Shown: positions 37,942 to 47,872 of the stretch, in pieces | How positions within the stretch are numbered: the first letter of the stretch is position 1 | Layout of the letters: every line of letters begins with the position of its first letter | From: Nitrosomonas sp. | GTDB taxonomy: Bacteria; Pseudomonadota; Gammaproteobacteria; Burkholderiales; Nitrosomonadaceae | Assembly (NCBI GenBank): GCA_016708955.1 | Contig: JADJES010000014.1 | Location: 1 to 59,108, forward strand | Direction: 5' to 3' | Length of the DNA: 59,108 nt | The notes under the pieces: generated by a model | The model's input: the letters and a program-made list of their open reading frames with translations, nothing else | The model's database searches: none | Told to the model about the DNA's origin: nothing | Program-made: the position numbers and the translations under genes

Positions 37942-39291
37942 GGTTCATCCGGCAAGTGCGTACTTTTGGGTTTAACCGACAAGGACATAATTGGTTTCAT
38001 GCAGCGCCATAATTTTGAGTTTAAAGAACTCGACATCTCTGAAACCATAGGCCATTTTGTGCAAAGTTTTTATCTTGTTGTTGGTACCTTCCAACGGCCC
38101 GGTTGATAAACCATTAAAATCGAAATAAGCCAGGATACCTGAGCGGTGTGCTGCAATAGTTTTAGAGAATTGCTTGAGCATGTTGACATCCGAAGCAGCG
38201 GCTTTTTTTACCCATTCATCCAATGCATTTTGAGCTGAGAGTTTATCCGGTTGATGCCAGATATTGCGTAACTCTTCTTTCATGTAATAGGCCGTTGCCA
38301 AGGGCTCATTGAGCTTTAATGCTTCGTCCAGACGTTGACGTTCATTGCGCTTGTCATCCAGGTTGTCAGGGTTCTTCAGCAACAGCCAGCGAATGCCCTT
38401 CAAAACGGGTTTGCCCAACCCATTTTCTGCTTCTCGTTGCAGATCACGACGCAGTTTTGTCAACTTTTCGTTGAACAGCTTAATAATATGGAAGTGATCG
38501 AACACTAGCGTTGCATCTGGGATATTAGCCCGCACCGCACTGATGTATGCTGGCCCCATGTCGGTCGCAACCGCTTCAATCCGTGCACCCGATCGTTTCA
38601 AACGCTTCCAAAACGGAATCAGTGCATCGGCACCTTTCCCATTGCCAACAAAATCACTGCCCCACGTTGAAGATCCAGAACTATCGTTAAATAACCCAGC
38701 TTCTTGCCTTGGTATATTTCTATCCAGCGCAATGCGTTTTATCTTGGCCAATTTCGGCAACCGATAACGTTTATTCAGATTGTCCTTCTGTATTCCCTTA
38801 ACCAGATCCCAGCTCACTCCAAGATGGCGTGCTACTGCCTGGATGGTCATGTGCCCATAGAGATCCAAACCAATCTTTCGAAAGAACGTGTATAGCGCTT
38901 GTGCTCATCAGCAAACTGTATCTTTACCTGACGAACTGCTTGGCATCGGGTGCATTCTACCCGCTGAACTGGAAGGTCGATATAGACTGCTTTTGACCTA
39001 CCGGTACTGTCCTGAAGCGTCTAACCAACTTTCCCCGGCAATGTATCTCGCGGCTTTTACATACCGGACATCTCAATCGCCAATGATCCGCTTGTATTGC
39101 AACAACTATGACACCCGCAATAAAACAAGTGCTTTGATAAAAATAACCAACTATACCAAAGGCGTGATACAACAAACTGGTCGACATGTTGAAAAACCTC
39201 TTCGTTGAAAATCAGAGATAATTTCAACCTTTAATTCACTTTATTTCAACATGCATTTCTGACTAACAAGTACGCACTTGCCGGATGAACC
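37942..39291. mobile_element. ISL3-family insertion sequence, copy 2
   Basis: 1350 bp with the same 24-bp perfect terminal inverted repeats as copy 1 (GGTTCATCCGGCAAGTGCGT and reverse complement). The flanking octamers differ (ATTATTAG on the left, ATATAAAG on the right), so no target duplication is present, which points to recombination or deletion after insertion. The left flank is the end of the IS4-type element; the right flank is a fragment of another gene. Confidence 0.92.
37972..39187 (-). pseudogene. ISL3-type transposase, frameshifted
   Basis: The N-terminal part (from ATG 39187) has the zinc-binding CPVCKSREIHCRGK and is shifted near 39000. The main part (38868-37972) has the helix-turn-helix ARHLGVSWDLVKGIQ and the core VATDMGPAYISAV, LVFDHFHIIKLFNEKL and GPLEGTNNKIKTLHKMAYGF. 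A pair of compensating shifts garbles about 25 residues after KIKRIALD; copy 1 reads IYQGKKLGYLTIVLDLQRG there. The two copies break at different places, so a consensus of both would give a full transposase. Confidence 0.88.
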
Positions 39292-39410
39292 ATATAAAGC
39301 GCAGTTGTACGTTCTTCTGTCATCAGATTGACAGCAGCAAGTTCGGTATGTAGCCGTTGTATCTCTTCAAGAAGCTGGGACTTGGATCGATTGGTATAAT
39401 TTTTAATCAT
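39292..39410 (-). pseudogene. N-terminal fragment of a possible PAS/GGDEF sensor protein
   Basis: The peptide MIKNYTNRSKSQLLEEIQRL (helical, coiled-coil-like) followed by HTELAAVNLMTEERTTALY runs into the ISL3 end. Such short leucine-rich starts are common in PAS-domain signalling proteins, but no domain is left to prove it. Confidence 0.4.
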
Positions 39411-40052
39411 CTCAATAGACAGAGCGTGTTGTTTTAGGGGATAGCAACTACTCACTGAGATTCGGGAATTGTCACTCGGACACGATCTAAGTGTTGGAAA
39501 ATGGTTGCTCTTATTCCGTGTCGGCCATTACTTCATCAAGGTAATATGAGTTAATTCTCGACATTGTTATCAACCGGCTTATGCTTTCTTGCGTGCAGGT
39601 CTCGATAAAATAGCATCCAAATAGCGTGCTACATTTTTGTAGGGTGAAAAATCAAATTCACCGCCCAGTGCATAGGACAAAACACCCGCCATATTAATAT
39701 CGGCAACGGTAAATTTATTGGCTACTAGAAAATCTTTGCCAGCCAGATAGGTATTCAATACCTCAAGTGGTTTCATCAGTTTCTTTTCAGCCAACTGGAT
39801 GATGTCAGAACTTCTGTCTTTTTCATCCAGAACCTTCCGGTGGAGAATAAGATCGACACACGCTGTTTCCATTTGGGTTACTGCAAAAAAAGTCCATTTG
39901 TAGAGCTGCGCTTCATCTTCCAGCCGGTTAACCCACAGTTTCTCGGCGCCATATTTTCTCGACAGATAAAAATTAATCGCCATTGCCTCGGTCAACACCA
40001 GATCGCCATCAACCAGAGTGGGGACCTGTGCCAGCGGGTTCAGCTTTAAATA

Positions 40053-41649
40053 CTGAAGTTTCACCGTTTTGCACTAAACTTTACATTTTCCCTTAAGCAA
40101 CCATACGCAATAATGCATCGATAAAAGAATTAAGAATGGGTTTATCTGGTTTAGGGCAAAAGCTAACAAAATCCTTATTGAGCGCAGCCTGAGTAATCAG
40201 TTTTCTGACATCGGAAAAGGCAAAGTGACTTCGATTGTTAACAGCGTAACAACGCTGCGGTGTTTTATCAAGGTGATCGGCATAAATCCAGGTTACGGTG
40301 GCGGCCATCATGCAGAAGTTGAGATGATTGGTAACGGCATGGTAGTTTCGAGTTTGGCTTTTTGAGCTACCGATTTCCTGCTTGATCTCTTTGAAAGCGG
40401 CTTCGATTTTCCAGCGTGCGCCGTAGTATTCGATAATCTGCTCGACGGTGAGATCGAGATCGGTGGTAAAGAGTGCGACCCATTGTGATCTTCGATAGAT
40501 CCAAACAACGCGCACGGCACATTTGAGTGTTTTCAACATCATGATGTTGTCAAAGGCCAGAACATCGCGTTGTTTGCCGTAGAGGTTAACCGAATAAGTG
40601 GTAGCGCGTTCATGGAATTCATTGGCCAGCGTTGTGGCATTGCCCATCTTGTCGCCATACTTTCTGGATCGGCCGAGCTGATGTTTTTGGTGTTCGGGTG
40701 GTAACGCAAACAAAGTGGTATTGACGCGCAATCTGGAAAGCATATGACAGTGCTGTCCAACGGTTTTGCGCATCGGTTTAAGCAAGCCGTCGTTTCCAAA
40801 CCAGCTATCGGTAACGATCAGCAATGGGGTGCCAGGAAAAGCGGCAGAAATTTCCAGCAGCATTTCGATGGCCTGCTCAAATTTGGTTTGAAACGATGGT
40901 ATCTTGCCCTCAACCCTAACCTTCTTGGTCGCTATCGTTTTTCCATGTGATAGAAACGAAACGCCAGCGGTAAGCAAGCCCAGCGGCCTTTGACAATTTT
41001 TAATAAACCGATGGACACAACATTTTGTGACCAGGGGTATTTCGATTGATTGGTCTTGGCAGCATGATCAAAGAAAGACGCGCAGCCGAAAATCTTTTGC
41101 CAGTCTTGGGATTGATGGTGTCATCCAAGGCCAGCAATAGCCGTCCTTTTGTCGTCGGGCTGGGTATCAGAGACCACAGCGTCGTCCAGAGGCGTGACCA
41201 AGGCAATTTTGATGAGGCCATGAAGATGTAAAATCGGCGCTGACTAAGCGACAGCCCGAACAATACCTGCAAGCATCGCAATAGGTTGGCGCTGCGTGAA
41301 GAAGTGAAATGAGTGATAACAGCCAGGAGCGTATAAACAAACCAGACACCTCGTTCATCGCCTTTGCAACGGTGGTTAAATTCCTGTTGGAGGGGAAGAG
41401 GATATTGCGTAGAATGAACATGCGGCGATGCCTTTTTATTATTGGTTTCAGTTACTTAACAGATGAAATTATAACAAAAACCGTGCGTCGCCGCAATCAT
41501 ATCTTACTGTATTTAAAGGATATATTTCGATTTTTTCCCTACTGTCAACAGGGTCGATATCAGTACTATTTTGTCACTCAAGAAAAAATCCCGATAATCC
41601 AAAATTCCAGACAATTGAATCATCGGCTCATAAAAAAAGCGTGAAACTC
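40053..41649 (-). mobile_element. IS4-superfamily insertion sequence in GST gene
   Basis: 1597 bp between two copies of the 12-bp direct repeat CAGCTTTAAATA (40041-40052 and 41650-41661). Short terminal inverted repeats: left CTGAAGTTTCACC, right end GTGAAACTC. Different from the IS4-type element at 36.4 kb. Confidence 0.85.
40093..41421 (-). pseudogene. IS4-superfamily DDE transposase, frameshifted
   Basis: Pieces in order: LLLALDDTINPKTGKR with the first Asp (near 41120), then a shift, then LLIVTDSWFGNDGLL with the second Asp, and the YREK-type motif ARWKIEAAFKEIKQEIG with the Glu. The C-terminal 294 residues are open in one frame (40093-40977); the N-terminal third is spread over at least two other frames. 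Confidence 0.82.
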
Positions 41650-41661
41650 CAGCTTTAAATA

Positions 41662-41876
41662 TTCGGGCGCATTCTTCTCTTCCTCGAAAGGATTGATCTT
41701 GACATGCTGGAAATCAAGATCAAGTTCCGCCAGCGTAAACAATACATATTTCGCGCGTGACCATTCAATTCCGTACAAAGTAATCATGTTTTTTCCTTGA
41801 AGATAAAGCTTGTTATTGCATAATGGATTAATTACTGCATTTTAGCGGGTCTGTTTGTGCTCCTGACCCCGAAGGT
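41662..41876. promoter_or_regulatory. GST start region and upstream DNA
   Basis: 41662-41787 is GST coding sequence (described above). The bases up to 41876 are the GST upstream region on the minus strand, with AAGGA as ribosome binding site. No other gene. Confidence 0.4.
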
Positions 41877-42175
41877 TTGAATCCGAGCAGCACTGTCAAC
41901 CGCGACATTACCGGCAGTCGATTCCAGATCCCCGCCCAGAATTTTCAAGAACGTCGACTTGGCGCCGAATTGCAGGGTGTTATTGGCTGTTGTAATCAAA
42001 GTGGATACCCGCGGATTCTTTTTGCAAGAAAGGGGCGCATATTCTATACGTTTTTCAATGATTCTGCTGAGTTATGGTGCATGTTAATCCACAGATTCGA
42101 CGATCCATTGCACGAAATAGCGGTTGGGGTTTATGCTTCCCAAGCATAGAATTTTTTGGGGTATGGATCTAATAC
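41877..42175 (-). pseudogene. Decayed copy of ybiT 5' end and promoter
   Basis: The sequence follows 35540-35890 in the same orientation: GACATTACCGGCAGT against GACATTGCCCGCAGT, GGCGCCGAATTGCA and ATTGGCTGTTGTAATCAAAG identical or nearly so, then the shared upstream DNA to TTTGGGGTATGGATC. About 80 bp that encode the Walker A region are missing. It cannot encode a protein. Confidence 0.8.
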
Positions 42176-42238
42176 CTTCTTGCGATATCTTGCGATGAAA
42201 TTTAAAGCGGCACAGTCCTAAAAAAATAAGGAGATAGA

Positions 42239-42319
42239 ATGAATTCTGCAGAATTAACTATTACGTTTGACGTAATATATCGCGTCACATCGGACTACTT
42301 TGTAGTTGGGCACCAATAA
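42239..42319 (+). CDS. Short ORF upstream of the IS21-interrupted gene
   Basis: A 26-residue reading frame (MNSAELTITFDVIYRVTSDY and six more) with a strong ribosome binding site AAGGAG before the ATG. Its stop is three bases before the ATG of the next gene. It could be a leader peptide coupled to that gene or the remnant of a longer one. Not recognised. Confidence 0.4.
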   Translation: MNSAELTITFDVIYRVTSDYFVVGHQ

Positions 42320-42475
42320 CAGATGACGCATCCGATACCAGCAACCTATAGATACATAGCCTTCTTCGACTTGCTAGCAGATGCAATTTTTCAACACAGG
42401 ATGGCCATGTCTCGCGTCAATTATCTTGGCCGCTTTGACGACAATTATGATGGCCGGTTGAGTTTGTTGACTACT

Positions 42476-43212
42476 TCATGACTTTTTCTGGTTTTTCCTC
42501 CTATAACTTTCACTGTCGATTTCGATGATGGTTGCGTGATGGATGATGCGGTCGATGGCGGCAACGGTCATCATGGTGTCAGGGAAGATTTGATCCCACT
42601 GGCTAAAAGGCTGGTTTGAAGTGATGATTAGACTTCCGCTTTCATAGCGATGTGCAATGAAGTCAAACAATACTTGTGTTTCCGAATCGGTCTTTTGACA
42701 TAGCCGATATCATCAACGATCAGTACACGGTATTTATCCAGCCGCGTCATGGCGGACATCAAGTCCAGTTCTTTCTTGGCTTGCTGCAGGAGTTGAACGA
42801 GTGCGGTAGCTGATATCCATTTGACGCGGATGCCTTGTTCAATCAAATGCAATCCCAATGCTGCCGCCACATGTGATTTGCCGACACCGGAGGGACCGAT
42901 CAGCAACACATTGTCTGCCTGGCTCGCCCAGTGGGTATTGTCGCGCAGTGCGATGATTTTTTTCTGAGCGGCTTGAGGCAGTTCGGTCAGCGTCAGAGTG
43001 GCAAAGCTTTTGCCGCGCGGCAGTTTGGCTTCATGCGTCCAGTTGCTGATTCTGCTTTGGAAACGCTGAGCGACTTCCTGTTCGCACAGGGCGGCAAGAT
43101 ATTGGCTGTAGCCCCAGGCGTGTTCTGCGGCTTGATCCTGGAAGTGCCGGTAATGCTGGCCAAAGGCAGGGAGTCTGAGTTCCTTGAGCATCAGTGGGAG
43201 CGATTCAGACAT
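42476..43212 (-). pseudogene. istB: IS21 helper ATPase IstB, one frameshift
   Basis: AAA+ ATPase that helps the IstA transposase. Walker A is in LLIGPSGVGKSHVAAALG and Walker B in YRVLIVDDIGYVKR. Frame shifts near 42690; the second frame then gives FDFIAHRYESGSLIITSNQP and DRIIHHATIIEID, the normal IstB end. About 245 residues if restored. The start overlaps the istA end, usual for IS21. Confidence 0.88.
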
Positions 43213-44709
43213 GAGCTGCCTCCTTGTGTTACCCAGTTTCCGCTGAGTAGTTGATCGTAGGTATCCGCAGTGTGTTGTTTGATTGGGATGTCCGGCTGTG
43301 GCGCATGCTGCCGCAGAAATCGCTTTTGCAGTGTTTGCAGTTCAGGTAGCGGATTTTGTTGCAACAATTCAGCAGCCAACTGGCTCTCGCAATCATAGTC
43401 GTAGGCAAAACGCAGTACCGATACCATCCATTTGCAAGCGAGTCCGGGATCAAATTGTTGTTGTACCCGCGCCCACAGCTGGTGATACTGTGGCGTTGGC
43501 AACAGATCATCACGCAGTCGGGAAAAGCGAAAGGCTTGTGGCTTTGCCGCCAATGCATGAATCACATGACGGTAATCGATGCGCCGGGCGCGTCCTTCCG
43601 GCGTTTTCGGATACGCACGCGGTAATGTAATGACCGGTGTCTGCCCGGCAAAGCATTCTAAGCGATCGTGGTAGAGATGAACGCGGATGTTCTCGCCAAT
43701 GAGTCTGGATGGCACACTGTAAAGCCCCCGTTTGACCGCTATGGTGCTACTGGTGGTCACTTTGACGCTCAGTTCACTGAAGTCCATGAAGCGGTAGCGT
43801 GGCAGTGGCTGGAGATGTGCTTGCTCTTCCGCCAATCGCCCTCTGCAGCGCTTATTGAGCTTATCGACGATCCGTTTAAGAAAGCGGCGATAGGCAACCA
43901 CACTTTCGAAATCCGCAGATCCTCGTAATTTGATCGCCTGCTCGATCCGATGCTTGAGCGAACCATGGGCATTTTCTACGGCGCCGTTTTCATGGCTGAT
44001 GCCCAGGTTATTGACCGTAGGCTTCATGCCATAGTGTTGACACAGCGCCGCATAAGATTGCGTGAGTTCTTGTTTTTGGCTCGCATTGACGTATGCGGCA
44101 CTCAGGCTGTCAGTGCGATGTTCCTTGGGCGCGCCGCCGAGTTTATGCAAGGCGGTCTGCAATCCATCGGCCAATGCACTATAACTTTCCCCGCCCCGGA
44201 TGATATGAACAGCACGCCAATGACTATAAGCCAGACGAAACTGATACAGCAGGTGATCAAATGGCTCACCTGCGATCGTAATTGCCGTGCGCGGCCGGGT
44301 AAAATCGGACAACCCTGGTGCCCGGCAGGCACCGACTGGCAAAACATGACAGCCTTACCGGGACCTTGCGTTGCGCGCCAGTGTTTTACACGGCGCTGCA
44401 AGCTTCTGAGCAACTTCTCCGGGTATTGACCGGGATATCGGTCATCCAAGTGCTCCCAAAGCGTAGTCCCGGTCAGTTCAGGTTCCCGGTACAGCAATGG
44501 AACCAACTCGGTCTCCCAAACCAACGCAAAGGATCCTGGCGCGTGCGCCACTGTCGTTGCGATTTCTCCACCCGCACACCCTTCTCAATCCTGCGGCCAC
44601 TGCGGATACTTACCCCCGCTTTCGCAGCCGCTGTCTCCTGACCATGCCCTATCTGACGATTCTTCATATAAATAGCTTCCTGTTGATGAGTGATATGTTT
44701 TCCAGGCAA
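43191..44709 (-). pseudogene. istA: IS21 transposase IstA, several frameshifts
   Basis: The C-terminal 380 residues are open (43191-44342): LTQSYAALCQHYGMKPTVNN, ISHENGAVENAHGSLKHRI with the catalytic Glu region, and VKRGLYSVPSRLIGENI. The N-terminal helix-turn-helix and first Asp are broken into at least two other frames (TGTTLWEHLDDRYPGQYPEK; MKNRQIGHGQETAAAKAGVS). It should not work as written. Confidence 0.85.
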
Positions 44710-45512
44710 GTTCTTGCTCCTTGTATAGGGAAGAACTCATACTGATACTTTCACTCAACCGGTCAAGATAATTGTCGCCTGACCGGACAGGTTAATTGTC
44801 GTCTAATATGGCCATGAATGAGACAAGCGCATATCTTTGTAATCGGTATGCGCGAGCATCTATCAGCGCTTCATCGCTCAGCGTTGAATGCTTCGCAAAT
44901 TGTTTATTGGCGATTTCTGAGTCTTCAAAGAAGCTCTTGGATGAACTTGACAAGCTCTCGCCGATTCCCAAGGTGGAAATCGCACTCCATCTTCAGGGGG
45001 GTGGAGAATTAGACCGCGGTTCCTCTGAGGTGCAAAAAATTGCTGAGCTAATTAAGGCCAGAAACGAATTCGTTCATTCAAAGTCTACTGCCCTAGAAGC
45101 GAACATCGACATTCCGCAAGATGCAGGGACCGAATGGATAGTTCCAATTTCAATGACCGGGGAGCAATGGAAACAACTTGCCATCCCGAAGGTAGCTATG
45201 TTCTGGTCTAGGGAGAGTTCTCTTTTAGTTCTGTCAGCCATTAGTTCGTTTTATCGTTACGTTCTCATTGACTTAATGAGGGCAGATGAAGAGTTAGTAA
45301 ATAGGATTCTAATCTCGCGAGTAGAGTTTGGGAATGTCCATATACCTGGCGTGTATGATGAGTTTCGCGAGCAACTTGCAGTAGCATTCGAGTTCGGAAT
45401 CGACTTCTCGTTTCTTGGTCTAGCTAAGAACCCCGTAAGGCGGAAGCTGAAAGCGTTCCGCCGAATGAGCGTGATGATGGCATTGGATGATATGTCGATG
45501 CCGTTTTGATTT

Positions 45513-45538
45513 GACGGATCACCCTTCGGGCATCCGTC
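45513..45538. terminator. Strong hairpin between convergent genes
   Basis: GACGGAT CA CCC TTC GGG C ATCCGTC forms a long nearly perfect hairpin 4 bp after the stop of the unknown gene and 50 bp from the end of the convergent EEP gene. There is no T-run, so it may be a repeat unit or a factor-independent stop of low efficiency for both strands. Confidence 0.55.
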
Positions 45539-45585
45539 CTACGAAGCTGAAATCAAGCAGCCCAAAAGATAAACACATCGCACCC

Positions 45586-47796
45586 TCACTGGTTTGGAGT
45601 CCGGCTCAGTTTGTAACTGATCTGGTACTCTGCGCCATCCGCCTCAATGATGATCGACGATTCCCGGCTGTTTTCGCCTTTTTTCAACGCCGGAATCGTG
45701 GCGGTGAAGGGGCCGTCGTCGTCTTCGCCGCTGTCGAGTTCGAATACGGTGATGTTGAGCCGGTTGTCAAAAGCGGTATTTTTAGGGTAATAAGAATTGA
45801 GCATCCGTCGCTCGTCGTCGTCGAAGTCTTCGTCGGTGAAGTCGAGGAAATTGGTGGCCATATCGTCGGCGGTCATAGTGAGGTGAATTTCGTCCGCGCC
45901 GAGGCCGCTTTGGTCTTCGATACTGTAGATTTCCAGGTGATTCAGGTAGGAAATACTGTAGCGATAGCCCGCCAGGAATTCAAAGTCCGTTGTCTGGCTG
46001 CGTTCCAACAGAATATAAACATCCTTGATGTCGGCGGCACGATCATAGTCGATTACTGTGAGCCGGTCTTCATTGGTTACCTGCGCAAAAGGCGCCGGTG
46101 GGGCGATGCCTTCGAACAGACTGAGACGGATTTTTCGTTCAAAATCGTTTTGGATATAAAACTGCACCGGGTAAGGATTGCCGCTCAATAATTGTTCGGC
46201 CAGCGGCGCCCGGAACCAGCATTCGTCGTTTGCGCCATTTTTCTGGCCAACCGGCAAGCGCGGGTCTTTGGGGATGTCGTTGGGCAATAAACCGATGGCG
46301 AGGAAGCGGTTTTCGCCGGTGTGCTTGATGAAAGAGAAAGCGATGTTGCCGGTGAATTGATCCTCTCTTTCAGCAGCTTTCAGACGGATGAACATTGGCC
46401 GGTGTACATCGACCTGATCGCCTATCTCAGACAGCCCGAATTCATGTTGCAGACTGTTTAACCAGTCGAGGTCGAGTCCCAGTTCGCCCCATTTGACTTG
46501 ATTGAACGGATCAATTTTTGTGGACATAGCGTTGTCGTAATAGAAAGCGGCTTCCAGATTGGGGCTATAAGTGAACGTGTAAGTACCCGGTTCATGAATA
46601 TAAATCCACTGGAATACGCCGGAGGAGGGGATCTTCAGGTCATTAGCGATATTGACTTTGACCAGTGAATCCGGCGCCTGAAAATGCACAAAATCGCCCT
46701 GCAGTTTGGCTTGATTCGGCGTGTTGTACGGAAACTGCCAGTGCACTTGCGCCAAGATACCTTTGTGGTCGCTTTGGATTCTTTCAAACGCCATATCCAG
46801 CGCGGAGAAATTCGACGGCAAAATCCGCATGTGCTGCGCGACCAGCCGGCGCGGCGTTTCGCCTATCTCATTGGTGCGTTGCTTCGGAAAGCAGATGTAA
46901 TCCAGCCGCTCTTTCAACCCTGCTGGCAAATACTTGCCATCTTTAAGATTGGTGTTGGTCAAACCCGGGTCTGCTTCCATGAAAGCACCCGGCGGCGCCA
47001 TCAACGTGCGCCAGCCGTCGATCAGTTGCCCGGTGAAAATCAACTGGTTTTGCCTGATGGTTATTCCTTGCGATGCGTTGTTGTACGGTCCGCCGTTGTT
47101 GATAAACACGTTGGTCCATTCGCCATGACCCTCGGTGGAAAAGGGCGGGGTGTCGCCGCGGATGTTCAAATCACCCAACACGATGACTTTATCCCAATTG
47201 CTATTATCTTCCGGCGCGCCGATGAGGTCGATGAGCCCGGCTTCGATGACTTTCAATTGCCGCAAGCGGATGGTGTGATGTTCGCCGACTTCTTCATAGA
47301 ATGCCTGTAAGTGTGTCAAGGCGATGGTGACGACTTCAAAATGTAACCCGGTGCTGATTTGCACGATGGCCACGCCTTTTTCCGCCAAGCCGTCATCGCT
47401 GGCGCTCATCGGGTAAAACATCCCGGGAATGCCGACGCTGACGTAGGGATAAAACCGGCTGCGGTTATTGGAAAAGTTATAGTCCGACGGCGGCAATTCG
47501 CGAAACTCGAATTTGCTGAATATCGCCAGTCCGCCGTCGTTCAAATCGCCGCTGCCGCCGTTGAACGACACGATGAAATGGGGATACATGTCCTTGAGTC
47601 CTGTCTCCAGAATCTCCTTGGCATCTTCGTTATCCGCCTCGTTGAACACCACCACATCGGGATGCTCATCAAAAGCAAAATTACCGGGATCGAGTGCTTT
47701 GACCGCCGCCTTTGCGCGCCATTCTGCGTCGCTATGAGGACCTGCGGGCCAAGCCTGTGCCTGGATGTTCATGGTTAAGATTCTGATATGTCTCAT
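45586..47796 (-). CDS. Endonuclease/exonuclease/phosphatase-fold protein with unknown C-terminal domain
   Basis: A 736-residue protein. The N-terminal half (about 1-375) is an EEP domain like those of sphingomyelinases and DNase I: ILTMNIQAQ, VVVFNEADNED with the metal Glu, IALTHLQAFYEEVGEHH, VIVLGDLNIRGDTPPF with the catalytic Asp-x-Asn, ERLDYICFP and SDHKGILAQ with the catalytic Asp-His. The C-terminal half (about 376-736) looks beta-rich and acidic (FTDEDFDDDERR, ELDSGEDDDGPF) and matches no domain I know. No signal peptide is seen. Possible activities include lipid phosphodiesterase or nuclease. ATG 47796 has GGGAG upstream. It stands alone in its orientation with the MFS gene 76 bp upstream. 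Confidence 0.85.
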   Translation of the reverse strand: MRHIRILTMNIQAQAWPAGPHSDAEWRAKAAVKALDPGNFAFDEHPDVVVFNEADNEDAKEILETGLKDMYPHFIVSFNGGSGDLNDGGLAIFSKFEFRELPPSDYNFSNNRSRFYPYVSVGIPGMFYPMSASDDGLAEKGVAIVQISTGLHFEVVTIALTHLQAFYEEVGEHHTIRLRQLKVIEAGLIDLIGAPEDNSNWDKVIVLGDLNIRGDTPPFSTEGHGEWTNVFINNGGPYNNASQGITIRQNQLIFTGQLIDGWRTLMAPPGAFMEADPGLTNTNLKDGKYLPAGLKERLDYICFPKQRTNEIGETPRRLVAQHMRILPSNFSALDMAFERIQSDHKGILAQVHWQFPYNTPNQAKLQGDFVHFQAPDSLVKVNIANDLKIPSSGVFQWIYIHEPGTYTFTYSPNLEAAFYYDNAMSTKIDPFNQVKWGELGLDLDWLNSLQHEFGLSEIGDQVDVHRPMFIRLKAAEREDQFTGNIAFSFIKHTGENRFLAIGLLPNDIPKDPRLPVGQKNGANDECWFRAPLAEQLLSGNPYPVQFYIQNDFERKIRLSLFEGIAPPAPFAQVTNEDRLTVIDYDRAADIKDVYILLERSQTTDFEFLAGYRYSISYLNHLEIYSIEDQSGLGADEIHLTMTADDMATNFLDFTDEDFDDDERRMLNSYYPKNTAFDNRLNITVFELDSGEDDDGPFTATIPALKKGENSRESSIIIEADGAEYQISYKLSRTPNQ

Positions 47797-47872
47797 GATA
47801 GAAGCACTCCCTAAGCCGGGTGATTAGCAGATTATTGAAAACTCGTGTGTACTGTTGTTTGATCGAAGTATT

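Larger units (their letters stand above)
39579..41787 (-). pseudogene. Glutathione S-transferase gene interrupted by IS4-type element
   Basis: The N-terminal part (41650-41787) starts MITLYGIEWSRAKYVLFTLA with AAGGA before it and gives the first part of the thioredoxin-like domain. The C-terminal part (39579-40040 after the duplicated bases) continues NPLAQVPTLVDGDLVLTEA, the glutathione-site region, and the helical domain (FLVANKFTVADINMAGVLSY). Joined through the 12-bp repeat they form 200 codons in frame: APEYLKLNPLAQVPTL. GSTs conjugate or reduce electrophiles with glutathione in the cytoplasm. Nothing else is damaged, so the insertion is probably recent. Confidence 0.88.
42409..44807 (-). 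mobile_element. IS21-family insertion sequence
   Basis: About 2.4 kb, flanked by the 8-bp direct repeat ATGGCCAT (42401-42408 and 44808-44815). The ends carry the multiple-repeat pattern of IS21 (GTCAATTATCTTGGCC and GACGACAATTAT on the left; GATAATTGTCGCC and GGTTAATTGTCGTC on the right). Gene order istA-istB on the minus strand. Confidence 0.9.
42323..45509 (+). pseudogene. Unknown protein gene interrupted by IS21 element
   Basis: Removing the IS21 element and one 8-bp duplication joins 42323-42408 to 44816-45509 and gives 260 codons in one frame. The restored protein starts MTHPIPATYRYIAFFDLLAD, continues through HRMAMNETSAYLCNRYARAS and contains a helical region (SSKKLLDELDKLSPIPKVE, EVQKIAELIKARNEFVHSK) that is reminiscent of abortive-infection or RiboL-PSP-HEPN-like folds by the R-x(4)-H-like RNEFVH motif. 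That motif is the hallmark of HEPN ribonuclease domains, but here this is only suggestive. No family is recognised with confidence. The part after the insertion could also start at ATG 44808 and make most of the protein. Confidence 0.6.

Noticed and set aside
36422..41649. A single composite transposon bounded by the two IS4-type elements
   Set aside because: The two elements differ in sequence and ends, and each has its own local context, so they do not form matching ends.
45487..46191. Plus-strand frame of 234 codons over the EEP gene end
   Set aside because: It is antisense to the clear EEP-protein frame and shows no family resemblance.
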